Positions 50,491 through 59,483 of a stretch of DNA of 64,000 nucleotides are shown here, in pieces. Numbering within the stretch: position 1 is the stretch's first letter; the number at the start of each line of letters is the position of its first letter. This stretch comes from UBA5314 sp964635975 (lineage in GTDB: Bacteria; Bacillota; Syntrophomonadia; Syntrophomonadales; Syntrophomonadaceae). The DNA is taken from contig CAZWPO010000010.1 in NCBI GenBank assembly GCA_964635975.1, positions 1 to 64,000 on the forward strand. Reading direction: 5' to 3'. Position numbers and translations under genes: made by a program. The notes beneath the pieces were generated by a model, which searched no databases, had not been told where the DNA came from, and worked only from the letters and a program-made list of their open reading frames with translations.

Positions 50491-51699
50491 TTATTCAATG
50501 GTGACCCGCTGCTGGTCGGCGTCCCAGGAAACATCGGCGCCGAAGGCCTGGGCTACCATAGCTACTGGCAGGCACGCACGCCCTCCGCTAATCTGTGGAG
50601 CGGTATCCATTTTGACGGATTTGCCGTTATGGGTCATCATATTGTTGCCTATCTGCAATACTACTGTCTGGGAATCCTTGTTCAAGGTGATCGTCTGTTC
50701 TTTGTCATCCCAAGTGATGTCCTCGTCATCAATGCCCAGGGCATATGCCACCGGCCGGATGGGAAGAAAAGTCCGGCCATTGTTTAGAAACGGCGCCACA
50801 TCACCATTGTAGGTCTCGCCTCTGATCTTATAGTCTCTGGAACCGATATAAAGCATGCTCTGCTTCCCGCGTCCCTGCCCCTGCTCCTGCCCCTGACCGG
50901 ACTGCTGCCTCCAGTTTTCGCGAATGCCGTTCTGGAAACCGCCATTGTGGAAGCCTCCGTTCTGAAAATCGCCAATCTGGAAGCTGATGGTCCTGCCGTA
51001 TGAGGTTCCATCGTCATTGGATGCGTAAGCCCTGACATAGTATATGGTCCCTTCATCTAAGTCGCTCAGCTCGTAAGTGAATGTCTCACCGTCGCCTATA
51101 TCCTCATCGTCTACTTCCACTTGATCGTCCGGTGTGCTGTCGGTCCCATAGTAAAAACCATAAGACTCGATATAAGAGTCGCCGGCATCGATTAATGTCC
51201 CGTATAGAACCGCCGAGTCATCCCCTATTTGAGGAAAACCGGTCTCGATTACGGGGCTTTGGCTCTCATCTTCATCTTCAGACTCACTGGTGATAAATGA
51301 CTTTACACTGCCCAGTGCTTCTTCGTCTCCATCGTCATATTCCACATAAGCAACGAAATAGTATCTGGTGTCTTCATCCAGGTCGTCCAGGTCGAATGAG
51401 AAGGTATCACCTTCGTCCAGGCTGCTGCCCAGCTCCTCTTTCTCCCCATCATCGGCCGGGTCGCTGCTGGTACCCCAGTAAAAGCCGTATTCACTGATGT
51501 CTTCACTGCTGTCATCGACCAGTTTGCCGTTAAGGGTGGCACCGTCTTCGTATATGTCGGTAGCGCTCCTGGTCACAACGCTCGGATCACTGCTGGAGGC
51601 AGAGACCGGAGAAGAACAGGCCAGGAGGCCAGAAACTAAAAAGGCCAGAGTAAAACCAAAAATCAACCCAAGTGACGCAAGTCTACGCGATGCGTACAC
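50491..51699 (-). CDS. Acidic secreted (possibly lipo-) protein: two fibronectin-like repeats and a stalk domain
   Basis: A 402-aa exported protein. GTG 51699 with GGAGGG 6 bases upstream is preferred to the ATG at 51717. The signal peptide ends VSGLLACSS; LLAC fits a lipobox, so it may be lipid-anchored. Two repeats of about 95 residues (ATLNGKLVDDSSEDISEYGF and a second with VLYGTLIDAG, SYGFYYGTDS) are extremely rich in Asp/Glu, then a glutamine/glycine linker, then a stalk domain (about 290-400, NGRTFLPIRPVAYALGID and GGRACLPVAMVAQAFGAD). Closely related to the next gene. A surface protein, perhaps calcium-stabilised. Confidence 0.85.
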   Translation of the reverse strand: MYASRRLASLGLIFGFTLAFLVSGLLACSSPVSASSSDPSVVTRSATDIYEDGATLNGKLVDDSSEDISEYGFYWGTSSDPADDGEKEELGSSLDEGDTFSFDLDDLDEDTRYYFVAYVEYDDGDEEALGSVKSFITSESEDEDESQSPVIETGFPQIGDDSAVLYGTLIDAGDSYIESYGFYYGTDSTPDDQVEVDDEDIGDGETFTYELSDLDEGTIYYVRAYASNDDGTSYGRTISFQIGDFQNGGFHNGGFQNGIRENWRQQSGQGQEQGQGRGKQSMLYIGSRDYKIRGETYNGDVAPFLNNGRTFLPIRPVAYALGIDDEDITWDDKEQTITLNKDSQTVVLQIGNNMMTHNGKSVKMDTAPQISGGRACLPVAMVAQAFGADVSWDADQQRVTIE

Positions 51700-51943
51700 A
51701 TTAATCCCTCCAATCATCTAGAATAATCATGGTTAAGCGTTTTAACGCCTGCTTATCGTGTATACCCCCCCTTGTCAGTTTTTCATAAACGTATCGAGCA
51801 GCAAGGCAATATAAGTACTGGAGAACGATCCTGCAGTCATTATAGGTGCACAGGCATTTAACCCGGCTTAATAAATACTGAGATTTAGCTTAAAAGAATA
51901 TGGAAAAATATAGGGAAGGAAGTGGCCGGGGTGAAGAAGTAAC

Positions 51944-52225
51944 GGCCCGGCGAAATGCCGGGCCGTCAGACCGTTAAAAAAGCCGGATATCTTTGTCATT
52001 TCACAAAGCCCGTTCAATCAACCTTATTTGTTGAGCACAGCGAAATGAGATTCTAGTGCCCGAAGGGTACAGCGTACTCAGGTACGCCTCAATCTCGGGC
52101 TTTGTTTATTCCGCGATCATCTTTATTTGACTGAGTGAAGCGAAATGTTATCCTAGTGCCCGTTAGGGTGCTTCAACTTTTTTGCTCGCTCTGCCAGGGT
52201 GTCAAAGAAGTTGACACCCTGGCAG
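51944..52225. repeat. Modular hairpin repeat, copy B (extended)
   Basis: Begins with a perfect 8-bp hairpin GGCCCGGC/GCCGGGCC with loop GAAAT, then GTCAGACCGTTAAAAAA, then a region sharing long identical blocks with 9210-9366 (the TTGAGCACAGCGAAATGAGA block). A second degenerate copy of the AGCGAAATG...CTAGTGCCCG module follows at about 52138-52170, then CTTCAACTTTTTTGCTCGCT as in copy C, and ends in a perfect 15-bp hairpin CTGCCAGGGTGTCAA/TTGACACCCTGGCAG (52191-52225). It fills the space between two stalk genes; the final hairpin could terminate the 52242 gene. Confidence 0.8.
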
Positions 52226-52241
52226 TAGTTACACATATTTA

Positions 52242-53630
52242 TTATAGTATGGTCACTGTCTGGGTCGCAGCGTCCCAGGTAACTGTCGCGCCGAAAGCCT
52301 GGGCTACCAGGGCGATGGGGAGGCAGGTGCGTGAATTGCTTATCTCCGGTGCTGCATCAAGGGTTATGGATATGCCATTGATGGTCATTATATTGCTGCC
52401 GATCCTCAGCTGGACCACCCGGTTATCTTTACTCAAGGTTACGGTCTGGCTGGCGGCGTCCCACATGATATGGGAATCATCGATACCCAGAGCGTAGGCC
52501 ACGGGCCGAATGGGCAGGAAGGTGCGGCTGTTCTTGATATAGGGGGCCACGTCACCGGTCTGGCTTACCCCTCTTATCCTGTAGGTCGAGCTCCCGATAG
52601 TCAGAACGCTGGGGCTTACCGTTATTTCAAAAGTCTGGGATCCGCCCAATCCAGTCCCATCGGAATTGGTGGCGTAGGCTTCCACATAATAGGTGCCAGG
52701 GCTGATTCCGGTCAGCTTATATGAGAATTTATCACCGTCATCCATGGACTTGGATCCGGCTTGCACCTTGGTCTCCGGACTGCTGCTGGTCCCCCAGTAG
52801 AATCCGTAGGATTCTATCTCGGAGTCACCTATATCGGTTATCACGCCGTTAAGGGTGGCCTGGCCGTCTGAGGTCGTGACCGCACTGGTAGTCACCGTCG
52901 GAACTTTATTATCTTCTTCGGTGGTAAAGGATTTTACGCTGCCGTAATCGGTGCCGTCATCGTTTTTGGCATAGGCTTTAAAATAGTAGGTAGTGCCGGG
53001 TTCAAGGTCTTCGAGATCAAGATCGAAATCGTCGCCTTCATCAAGCTCGTCATCGCCGACTTCTTCCTTTTCATCGCAGTCCCGGTCTTCTCCCCAGTAG
53101 AATCCGTACTCCTCGATGTCTGAATCACCGATATCGTCGATCTCGGCATTGAGAGTCGCCTCTTCGCTGCCTATGCCGGTGGCGCTGTCGGTGATAACGG
53201 TCGGCGCCCCTTCGTCTTCATCCTCATCTTCATCGGTGGTAAACGTTCTGACTGCGCCGGTTTCCTCCCCGTCATCGTTTATGGCATAAGCGCAAAAATA
53301 ATACAGGGTGTCCGGTTCCAGGTCGTCGACCACCAACTTGAAAGTGTCGCCTTCATCGATGCTCTCGCCGACTTCCTCCTGGTCGCCATCATTGACCGGG
53401 TCGTCGGACGTCCCGTAGTAAAAGCCGTATTCTTCGATATCTTCGCCGCCATCATCGTCTATTTCGCCGTTTAGGGTGGCCTCTTCGGCTTCAACGCTGG
53501 AAGCGCTCTTGGTGGTTACATCCGGCTTCGATGCCGAGACCTGGGCCGGCAGGTACAGCCCGGGCGCGATAAAGGCCAGGGCAAAAAAGAATATCAATGT
53601 TATTGATAATAGCTTGCTTCGTGAATGCAT
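52242..53630 (-). CDS. Acidic secreted protein: three fibronectin-like repeats and a stalk domain
   Basis: A 462-aa exported protein; ATG 53630 lies 5 bases after GGAGGGAA, whereas an ATG at 53723 would place 31 hydrophilic residues ahead of the signal peptide. Signal peptide to about residue 31 (PAQVSA). Three repeats of about 95 residues each carry ATLN, a DIEEYGFY/EIESYGFYWG strand and TYYFKAYAKNDDG-like ends; the first two are strongly acidic. A stalk domain closes the protein (about 350-460, NSRTFLPIRPVAYALGID and NSRTCLPIALVAQAFGAT). It differs from the 50491 gene by one additional repeat. Confidence 0.86.
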   Translation of the reverse strand: MHSRSKLLSITLIFFFALAFIAPGLYLPAQVSASKPDVTTKSASSVEAEEATLNGEIDDDGGEDIEEYGFYYGTSDDPVNDGDQEEVGESIDEGDTFKLVVDDLEPDTLYYFCAYAINDDGEETGAVRTFTTDEDEDEDEGAPTVITDSATGIGSEEATLNAEIDDIGDSDIEEYGFYWGEDRDCDEKEEVGDDELDEGDDFDLDLEDLEPGTTYYFKAYAKNDDGTDYGSVKSFTTEEDNKVPTVTTSAVTTSDGQATLNGVITDIGDSEIESYGFYWGTSSSPETKVQAGSKSMDDGDKFSYKLTGISPGTYYVEAYATNSDGTGLGGSQTFEITVSPSVLTIGSSTYRIRGVSQTGDVAPYIKNSRTFLPIRPVAYALGIDDSHIMWDAASQTVTLSKDNRVVQLRIGSNIMTINGISITLDAAPEISNSRTCLPIALVAQAFGATVTWDAATQTVTIL

Positions 53631-53822
53631 AAATTCCCTCCATTCCAAAATTTGATCAACCCTGTCGTTAGAATAAACAGGAAGGCTCGAATCGTTTCTA
53701 TCCCCTCCCTTTCCATTACTCACAATGGCTGATAATAAATCTCCATACTTTTACTACATTTCATTATAATTCTTCTTGCCCAGACCATCCTTAATGAAAG
53801 CTGAAATTTTGCTGAAAATATG

Positions 53823-53852
53823 AGGCAACCACCCGCTCATCGGGGCGGTTGC
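53823..53852. terminator. Hairpin after the 53878 gene
   Basis: GGCAACC-A-CCC/GGGGCGGTTGCC forms a stem of about 11 bp with one mismatch and a short loop, 25 bp after the stop of the minus-strand gene. No U-tract follows on the minus strand. Confidence 0.5.
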
Positions 53853-53877
53853 CTGAAAATGCTGTATAAAGAGGTAT

Positions 53878-55497
53878 CTAAGGCTGCAGATGATAGATCC
53901 TGATTATACGGTTGACCCCATCCCAATCTACAGCGAGGTCGCAGTATTCGGAAACGACCCTGAGTGGAACCATGACCCGACCGCTCTCTATAAACGGCGC
54001 TTCGATCATGGAATATTCTTCGTCGCCGAGCTGGTAGGAAGTGGAACCTATATTCATCACCAGATCACGGCCGGATCCATTTTTAACAATCACCGTACCG
54101 GGATCCTGCCATTCGACCTCGCATTCCAGGGCTTCAGACAGGGTGCGAAGCGGAACTACCGTAACCCCGTTCTTTATGAGCGGCTGTGCATCAAAAAAGA
54201 AGATCTGATCACCATCAAGGAATACCGTTATAGGATGGTTATACGATTTGGGTTGCGGTTTGACTCTTTTGCTATTGTAAGCAGTTACCTGAGGCACCTG
54301 GATAGGACTGGTACTGGACCAATCGAAGGCGCCTTTCATATTTATTTTGCCGTTCACGGTATTCCTTATGTCGCCCGCTTTGCCGGACAATACCAGCGTA
54401 AAGTCGGCCCGGTCAAGATCAGCGCTGGCAGTGGAATCGAGATCCATTTCCAGGTTGAAATCGGACGATCTGAAGGCGATATCCATGGTGCCGCTTGAGC
54501 TTACAGTGCTGCCTTTCAGCCTGTCGTCGCCGGTCATATAGAAATAGAAGCTGCCTCCGTCAGGGAGTGAACCGCTGGCTCTGACCAGGGATTCGATCCG
54601 GCCGGGGGAGATCGTAAATTTGCACATTTGCAGTGTTATGGGTAAATCTTTCATAGCCTCGCGTATATCCTCGACGTTCATGCTGTCGATGCCTGCAATT
54701 ATTTCGTCGCGCATCTGCTCCTTCATGGCAGCGAATCCTTCATCACTCATGCCCGGCGGCATGGTCATAGTGGCCATGAACTGATCAGCAACGCTCTCAC
54801 GGTGCTCTTTTAGACTGTCCACCAGGTCTGCGAGGGAGGCCCGGGTCAGGTCCAAAACCGGCTTTGTGCCTGAATAATAGAAGCATTTGTCCGGGATCAC
54901 ATCCATCAGGGTCGCCATGAGAGCCCTGATGGTTTGCAGCTGCTGGTCCTGCATATTAAAAGCCTGGTCAAAGGCCTGCTGCATCATATCGAACTCTTTT
55001 TCACTCATACCTGTTTCATAGACTATGTACGGCGGTAGATCATCCAGTTTGCCCAGGCTTCTCACGTCTGCACCCGCGCCGGCCAGGGACCAGATGGTCT
55101 CCCGGGGGACGATCAAGCCTTCCCTGGTGAAATAGACCTGCCCACTCATGGCGTATTCGGAGGCATTGACCTTGAAGTCCATAAAAGCTTTAGGATCGCT
55201 CAGGTTAAAGGCCAGGGCGATGTTGGCACGGCCGGGGATGTTGCTGATGCTGGTCCCGTCCTCCAATACAATGTTTACATCACTCAACTCAGCATCCAGA
55301 GCGAATTTAATGGTATTATTCTGCAGTCCCTGCATTATGGCCTCCTGCATGTCGAGGGACTGGTCCAAATAGACGAGGTACTCGCTAATAAAAGCTTGTT
55401 TGGCGGTGGTCTCAGCGGTGGTCTCAGCAAGTGCCAGCCCCGGCATGGAAATGAGTATAATGGCCAAACACATGATTCCCGATAAGAATTTTCTCAA
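53878..55497 (-). CDS. Secreted protein with C-terminal stalk domain
   Basis: A 539-aa exported protein with a TTG start 7 bases after AGGAGG. Signal peptide to about residue 25 (LALA). Residues about 30-410 form a long alpha/beta region with repeated beta strands (VNASEYAMSGQVYFTREG; LEMDLDSTASADLDRADFTL), reminiscent of LolA/LppX-like lipid-binding sheets but not assignable. The last 110 residues are a stalk domain (IKNGVTVVPLRTLSEALECE and ESGRVMVPLRVVSEYCDL). Unlike its neighbours it has no fibronectin or LamG modules. Confidence 0.82.
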   Translation of the reverse strand: MRKFLSGIMCLAIILISMPGLALAETTAETTAKQAFISEYLVYLDQSLDMQEAIMQGLQNNTIKFALDAELSDVNIVLEDGTSISNIPGRANIALAFNLSDPKAFMDFKVNASEYAMSGQVYFTREGLIVPRETIWSLAGAGADVRSLGKLDDLPPYIVYETGMSEKEFDMMQQAFDQAFNMQDQQLQTIRALMATLMDVIPDKCFYYSGTKPVLDLTRASLADLVDSLKEHRESVADQFMATMTMPPGMSDEGFAAMKEQMRDEIIAGIDSMNVEDIREAMKDLPITLQMCKFTISPGRIESLVRASGSLPDGGSFYFYMTGDDRLKGSTVSSSGTMDIAFRSSDFNLEMDLDSTASADLDRADFTLVLSGKAGDIRNTVNGKINMKGAFDWSSTSPIQVPQVTAYNSKRVKPQPKSYNHPITVFLDGDQIFFFDAQPLIKNGVTVVPLRTLSEALECEVEWQDPGTVIVKNGSGRDLVMNIGSTSYQLGDEEYSMIEAPFIESGRVMVPLRVVSEYCDLAVDWDGVNRIIRIYHLQP

Positions 55498-55669
55498 CAG
55501 ATAACCTCCTTTAAGAACGCGGACGACTAATCTTTATTATAAGTTAGCACTTTTTGCCCGGATTTTCCATAACAAGAAAAAACAGACCATGTCGAAAGAA
55601 GTCCGCGATTCCTTCGGTCATGGCCAGGATAATCGAGTTATCTATAAAAATTTCGCTGATCAGATAGTC

Positions 55670-56647
55670 TTATTCTTTAATGATAAGTTCATCTATGTTT
55701 ATTTTATTGGTCTGCAGACCGGCGGCCAGCAGGAAGTCCTGGGTGGCTTTCAGATCCTGTATATCGCCGGGTTTTATCTGCGGATCAAAGTCGTACCAGG
55801 GCAGCATTGCTTTCACTTCATCGACGCTTATGCCCAATTCCTGGGCGGTAATATTATAGGCCTCCTGCGGATTCTGCTGTATATAGGTCAGGCTCTGCCG
55901 GTGGACCTGTTTGAAGCGTTCCACCAGGTCATTATGGTTTTTGAGAAAATCACCTCTTACCGCAACTAAGACGGTTCCCTCAACCAGGCCTTCACCGTTG
56001 GCCAACATACGTGCACCTGAATTTACAGCCCGGTTGGCATCGGCGCCAGCTAGCAGCGCTGCATCGATGCTGCCGCCCTGGAGCGCCGCTGCGGCCGCGG
56101 GAATGTCCATGGAAAGGAACTGTACGTCTTCAGATTTCAAACCGTCCCTGGCGAGCGCGGTGACCAGAAGCTGGTGCAGGATGGTGCCTTTAGGACCGCC
56201 TACCTTTTTACCTTTCAGGTCGCTGATGGTCTTTATATCATCGGATCTGACAACGATCATGAAAGCTTTGGGGGCGCGGCTGTATATGCTGATGATCTTG
56301 AGGTCAACACCGTTGGAGGCAGCCAGGATCGCCGATGTGCCACCCAGAGCGTTGCAGAAATCCAGAGAACCGGCCGCCAGGGCTTCGGTTTGCTTGGCGC
56401 CGGAATTCAGTTCTGGAAACTTGACCGCAATACTGTCCCTGGCGAATTCCTTCTCAAACAACTGCTGGTTTTTCTCGATGATGGAAGGCACATTCAAGGG
56501 CGATTTTACGTAGGTGATATTGATTTCTTTAACCGCCGGTGGCTGATCCTGCGGGGATCTAGCGCAGCCCCCGATCAGAAACGCGGCCAGGAAAACCACT
56601 CCTGTCAACAGGCTGATAATGGGTCTGTTTTTACGGATGTGTCTCAT
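55670..56647 (-). CDS. ABC transporter substrate-binding lipoprotein (SsuA/TauA/NMT1 type)
   Basis: A 325-aa lipoprotein: signal peptide with lipobox IGGC (Cys28), then a type-II binding fold of the nitrate/sulfonate/NMT1 class (NVPSIIEKNQQLFEKEF; GSLDFCNALGGTSAI; SDLKGKKVGGPKGTILHQLL; GGSIDAALLAG). These proteins bind sulfonates, nitrate, taurine or thiamine precursors; the sequence does not settle which. It is the last gene of an apparent eight-gene operon, 16 bp after the ATPase. It lies downstream of the permease and ATPase genes rather than ahead of them. Confidence 0.9.
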   Translation of the reverse strand: MRHIRKNRPIISLLTGVVFLAAFLIGGCARSPQDQPPAVKEINITYVKSPLNVPSIIEKNQQLFEKEFARDSIAVKFPELNSGAKQTEALAAGSLDFCNALGGTSAILAASNGVDLKIISIYSRAPKAFMIVVRSDDIKTISDLKGKKVGGPKGTILHQLLVTALARDGLKSEDVQFLSMDIPAAAAALQGGSIDAALLAGADANRAVNSGARMLANGEGLVEGTVLVAVRGDFLKNHNDLVERFKQVHRQSLTYIQQNPQEAYNITAQELGISVDEVKAMLPWYDFDPQIKPGDIQDLKATQDFLLAAGLQTNKINIDELIIKE

Positions 56648-56663
56648 ACCTATTCCTCCTTAA

Positions 56664-57449
56664 CTAGATGCCTGCCGCTGCAATATCCAGATCACTGCAG
56701 GCGGGTTGTGGGGATGTGCCGATGATGGCAGCGTAGATCTTTTCCCTCAGGGAGAGAAAGATTGGTGAAATTGTCTGCCGGGGGTAGGGCAGATCAACAA
56801 GAAAGTCCCCGGACAGTTTCCCCTGGTCCAGTACGGCCACTCTCTGGCTCAGAAATACCGCTTCTTCAACATCATGGGTGACAAATATTATGGTTTTCTC
56901 CTGACTTGAAAACAGTTCGACTATCTCTTTTTGCAGCAGTTTTCGGGTGAAGTAATCCAGCGCTCCAAAAGGCTCATCCATGAGAATCAGATCGGGGTCG
57001 TAGCACAGAGTACGGCCCAGAGCCACTCGCTGTGCCATTCCGCCTGATATCTGAGCCGGATAAGCGTCTCTGAAGGCTTCAAGGCCCAGAATGCTGAGGT
57101 ATTTATCCACCTTTTCATGATCGATCCGGCCTTTTGCCTTACTTATTAGCGGGAAAGCGATATTGTCCCGCACCGTCAGCCAGGGCATGAGGCGGGGCTC
57201 CTGAAAGACTATCCCCACCCGCATAGGACTCTGTGCATCCGGGCGGCCGGTCAGTTGTATGCTCCCGGCCGTAATCTCTTCCAGGCCGCAGAGCAACCTG
57301 AGCAGGGTGGTCTTGCCGCTGCCGCTCCTGCCTACAATGGAGGTGAAACTCCCGTCGGGAAGTGAGAGATCGATCTCATTCAAGGCTGTAAAAGGCCGGC
57401 CGCCGATCGTATACACTTTACTAAGACCCGAAATTCTAACCCCAGCCAT
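56664..57449 (-). CDS. ABC transporter ATPase (SsuB/TauB type)
   Basis: A 261-aa ATPase (266 if the GTG at 57464 is used; AGGTGAG suits the ATG at 57449). Walker A GRSGSGKTT, Q-loop FQEPRLMPW, signature SGGMAQRVALGR, Walker B LILMDEPFGALD and H-loop FVTHDVEEA are all intact. Belongs to the nitrate/sulfonate/taurine importer family and energises the neighbouring permease. Its start overlaps the permease end, indicating coupled translation. Confidence 0.94.
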   Translation of the reverse strand: MAGVRISGLSKVYTIGGRPFTALNEIDLSLPDGSFTSIVGRSGSGKTTLLRLLCGLEEITAGSIQLTGRPDAQSPMRVGIVFQEPRLMPWLTVRDNIAFPLISKAKGRIDHEKVDKYLSILGLEAFRDAYPAQISGGMAQRVALGRTLCYDPDLILMDEPFGALDYFTRKLLQKEIVELFSSQEKTIIFVTHDVEEAVFLSQRVAVLDQGKLSGDFLVDLPYPRQTISPIFLSLREKIYAAIIGTSPQPACSDLDIAAAGI

Positions 57450-58206
57450 TTTGAGCACGCTCACCTGCCTTTCTGAATTTGAGTAGATCAGCGGCCCTGA
57501 AGAAGAAGAAATCTATGGCCGCGCCGAATATCCCTATGGTTAAAATCCCGATAAGTACGATATCGGGCCTGGAGAGCTGTTCCGCGTCCAGGATCATATA
57601 GCCAATGCCTGCGGAGGCAGCGATGAGCTCCGCACCTACCAGGGCCCGCCAGCTGTACCCCAGAGCCAACTGCATACCCACCAGCATGTCGGGGAAGGCG
57701 GCGGGAAGGATTATGTGGAAGAACTGCTGTCCGGGTGTAAAACCAAGTGAAGTACCGACTTCCAACAGCTTTAGGTCACAGCGGCGCACACCCCCGAAGG
57801 TGTTCAAGAATATCGGGAAAAAAGCCGCCAGCACGATAACTACGAGTTTGGAAGCTTCCCCGATCCCGAACCATAATATCAGCATGGGGATCATAGCCAG
57901 GGGAGGAATGTGCCGGATGAATTCCAAAATAGGTTCATAATACGCGATATACCTGGTGTTCATTCCCAAAAAGATGCCCAGCGGCAGGCCGATCAGCAGC
58001 GCTATAAAAAATCCTGCAAAAACCCGGTAAAGGCTGGTGCCCATGTGCTTGAGAAGCATCCCGTTATCGATCAGCAGATCAAAGGTCTGCAGCGTCTTCT
58101 GAGGCGAAGGAATGATATATGAATTCCAACCCCAAAAACTGGAGCCGACAAACCACAGCAGCAGAATGATGAATGGAACAGCCAGGCCTTTCAAAAATAC
58201 TTGCAT
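57436..58206 (-). CDS. ABC transporter permease (SsuC/TauC type)
   Basis: A 256-aa membrane protein with about six helices. ATG 58206 begins the natural sequence MQVFLKGLAVPFIILLLWF; the longer frame upstream would add 68 residues that are antisense to hydF. It has the EAA-type cytoplasmic loop (VGTSLGFTPGQQFFHIILPAAFPDMLVGMQ split around the conserved G) and the SWRALVGAELIAAS segment of this family. It starts 26 bp after hydF with no terminator between, so the transporter appears to be cotranscribed with the hydrogenase maturation genes. Confidence 0.92.
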   Translation of the reverse strand: MQVFLKGLAVPFIILLLWFVGSSFWGWNSYIIPSPQKTLQTFDLLIDNGMLLKHMGTSLYRVFAGFFIALLIGLPLGIFLGMNTRYIAYYEPILEFIRHIPPLAMIPMLILWFGIGEASKLVVIVLAAFFPIFLNTFGGVRRCDLKLLEVGTSLGFTPGQQFFHIILPAAFPDMLVGMQLALGYSWRALVGAELIAASAGIGYMILDAEQLSRPDIVLIGILTIGIFGAAIDFFFFRAADLLKFRKAGERAQNGWG

Positions 58207-58232
58207 AACTAACTCGCTTTCATCGGCATATG

Positions 58233-59483
58233 CTAAAAAATATCCTGCTCTACCAGATCCCGCAGCTCGGGAAAAGGCTTTATGATACGCGGCAGCACGC
58301 CCTGGAGATGAGAGATGGCGATCCCATAATTGGTGATAGGGATATCTTTCTGCCGCGCCGCTGCGATGCGGTTCAGGTAAGCAGTGCGGGTGATGGTGCA
58401 GCCTCCGCATTGGATGATCAAGCTGTACTGTTCTATATCAAGGTTAAATCTGGGCCCGGCAGCTATGTCTATCTGCAGGTTCTTTCCGGTATACTGGCGC
58501 AGCCAGCGCGGTATTTTTATCCTGCCTATATCATCTGCCAGCGCGTGGTGGGTGCAGGCTTCGGCGATCAGAACCCGGTCTCCGTGCTGAAGGCGGTCGA
58601 TACTTTTTACGCCTTCTACCATAGCCCTCAGATCACCTTTGAAGCGAGAAAACAGTGTTGAAAATGTAGTAAGGGGAACATGCTCGGGGACATCGCCGGA
58701 AACTTTGAGTACGACCTGTGAATCAGTGATGACCAGGGCTGGGTCAGCGTGGAGTTTATCCAGGGTATCCGCCAGTTCTCGTTCTTTCACCATGACAGCC
58801 GAAGCGTCATTGTCCAGGATGTCTCTGATAGTCTGGACCTGCGGGAGTATCAACCGCCCCTTCGGAGCACCCAGGTCGATGGGGACCACCAGCACTATCA
58901 AGTCGCCGGCGCTGATCAGATCCCCTACGATCGCAGGGTCTTCTATCTTTTCCACATTCTTTAAGGAGCGGATGTTTTCTTTTAATTCGCCCACACCCTG
59001 GCCGTCGGAGGCAGTAGTGAGGACTACCTGCAGATCGCGGGCCTGAAGTTGGCCAGCCAGGTCCGAGTAATCGTTCAGATCATTCTTGTTCAGAACTATA
59101 ATGACCGGCTTGTTCTTGTCCTGCAGGACTTGCAGGATCTCTTCTTCAAATTCGGTCCAGCGGCCGTCTCCGAGCACGAGGAGCCCCACATCACTGTCCT
59201 TTATCACTTCCCGGGTTTTTTCAATGCGCTTCTGGCCCAGCTCGCCTACGTCATCGATCCCGGCCGTGTCTATGACCAGGCAGGGGCCGAGCGGGTTTAT
59301 CTCTACAGCTTTGTTGACCGGATCGGTAGTGGTCCCCGCCGTTTCAGAGACGATGGCCAGGTCATATCCCACCAGGGCGTTGAGCAGTGAAGACTTGCCC
59401 GCATTCCTGCGGCCCAGAAAGGCGATGGCGGTGCGCATGCCGCGGCTGGTCTCATTCAATGAATCGGTATTTACAGTTTTCAT
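58233..59483 (-). CDS. hydF: [FeFe]-hydrogenase maturation GTPase HydF
   Basis: A 416-aa scaffold and GTPase on which the diiron subcluster is assembled before transfer to the hydrogenase. N-terminal GTPase: GRRNAGKSSL, TAGTTTDP, DTAGIDD and NKND. C-terminal cluster-binding domain with ACTHH (Cys310) and CGGC (Cys359, Cys362), the three cysteines that hold its [4Fe-4S] cluster. Overlaps the aspartase gene by 4 bp, start after GGGGGGGAAG. Works with HydE and HydG encoded in the same operon. The structural hydrogenase is not in this window. Confidence 0.96.
   Translation of the reverse strand: MKTVNTDSLNETSRGMRTAIAFLGRRNAGKSSLLNALVGYDLAIVSETAGTTTDPVNKAVEINPLGPCLVIDTAGIDDVGELGQKRIEKTREVIKDSDVGLLVLGDGRWTEFEEEILQVLQDKNKPVIIVLNKNDLNDYSDLAGQLQARDLQVVLTTASDGQGVGELKENIRSLKNVEKIEDPAIVGDLISAGDLIVLVVPIDLGAPKGRLILPQVQTIRDILDNDASAVMVKERELADTLDKLHADPALVITDSQVVLKVSGDVPEHVPLTTFSTLFSRFKGDLRAMVEGVKSIDRLQHGDRVLIAEACTHHALADDIGRIKIPRWLRQYTGKNLQIDIAAGPRFNLDIEQYSLIIQCGGCTITRTAYLNRIAAARQKDIPITNYGIAISHLQGVLPRIIKPFPELRDLVEQDIF

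Noticed and set aside
369..55497. Calling the stalk-domain proteins copper amine oxidases
   Set aside because: Only the small N-terminal domain is present; none has the catalytic domain, the topaquinone site or copper-binding histidines. The module is a surface stalk.
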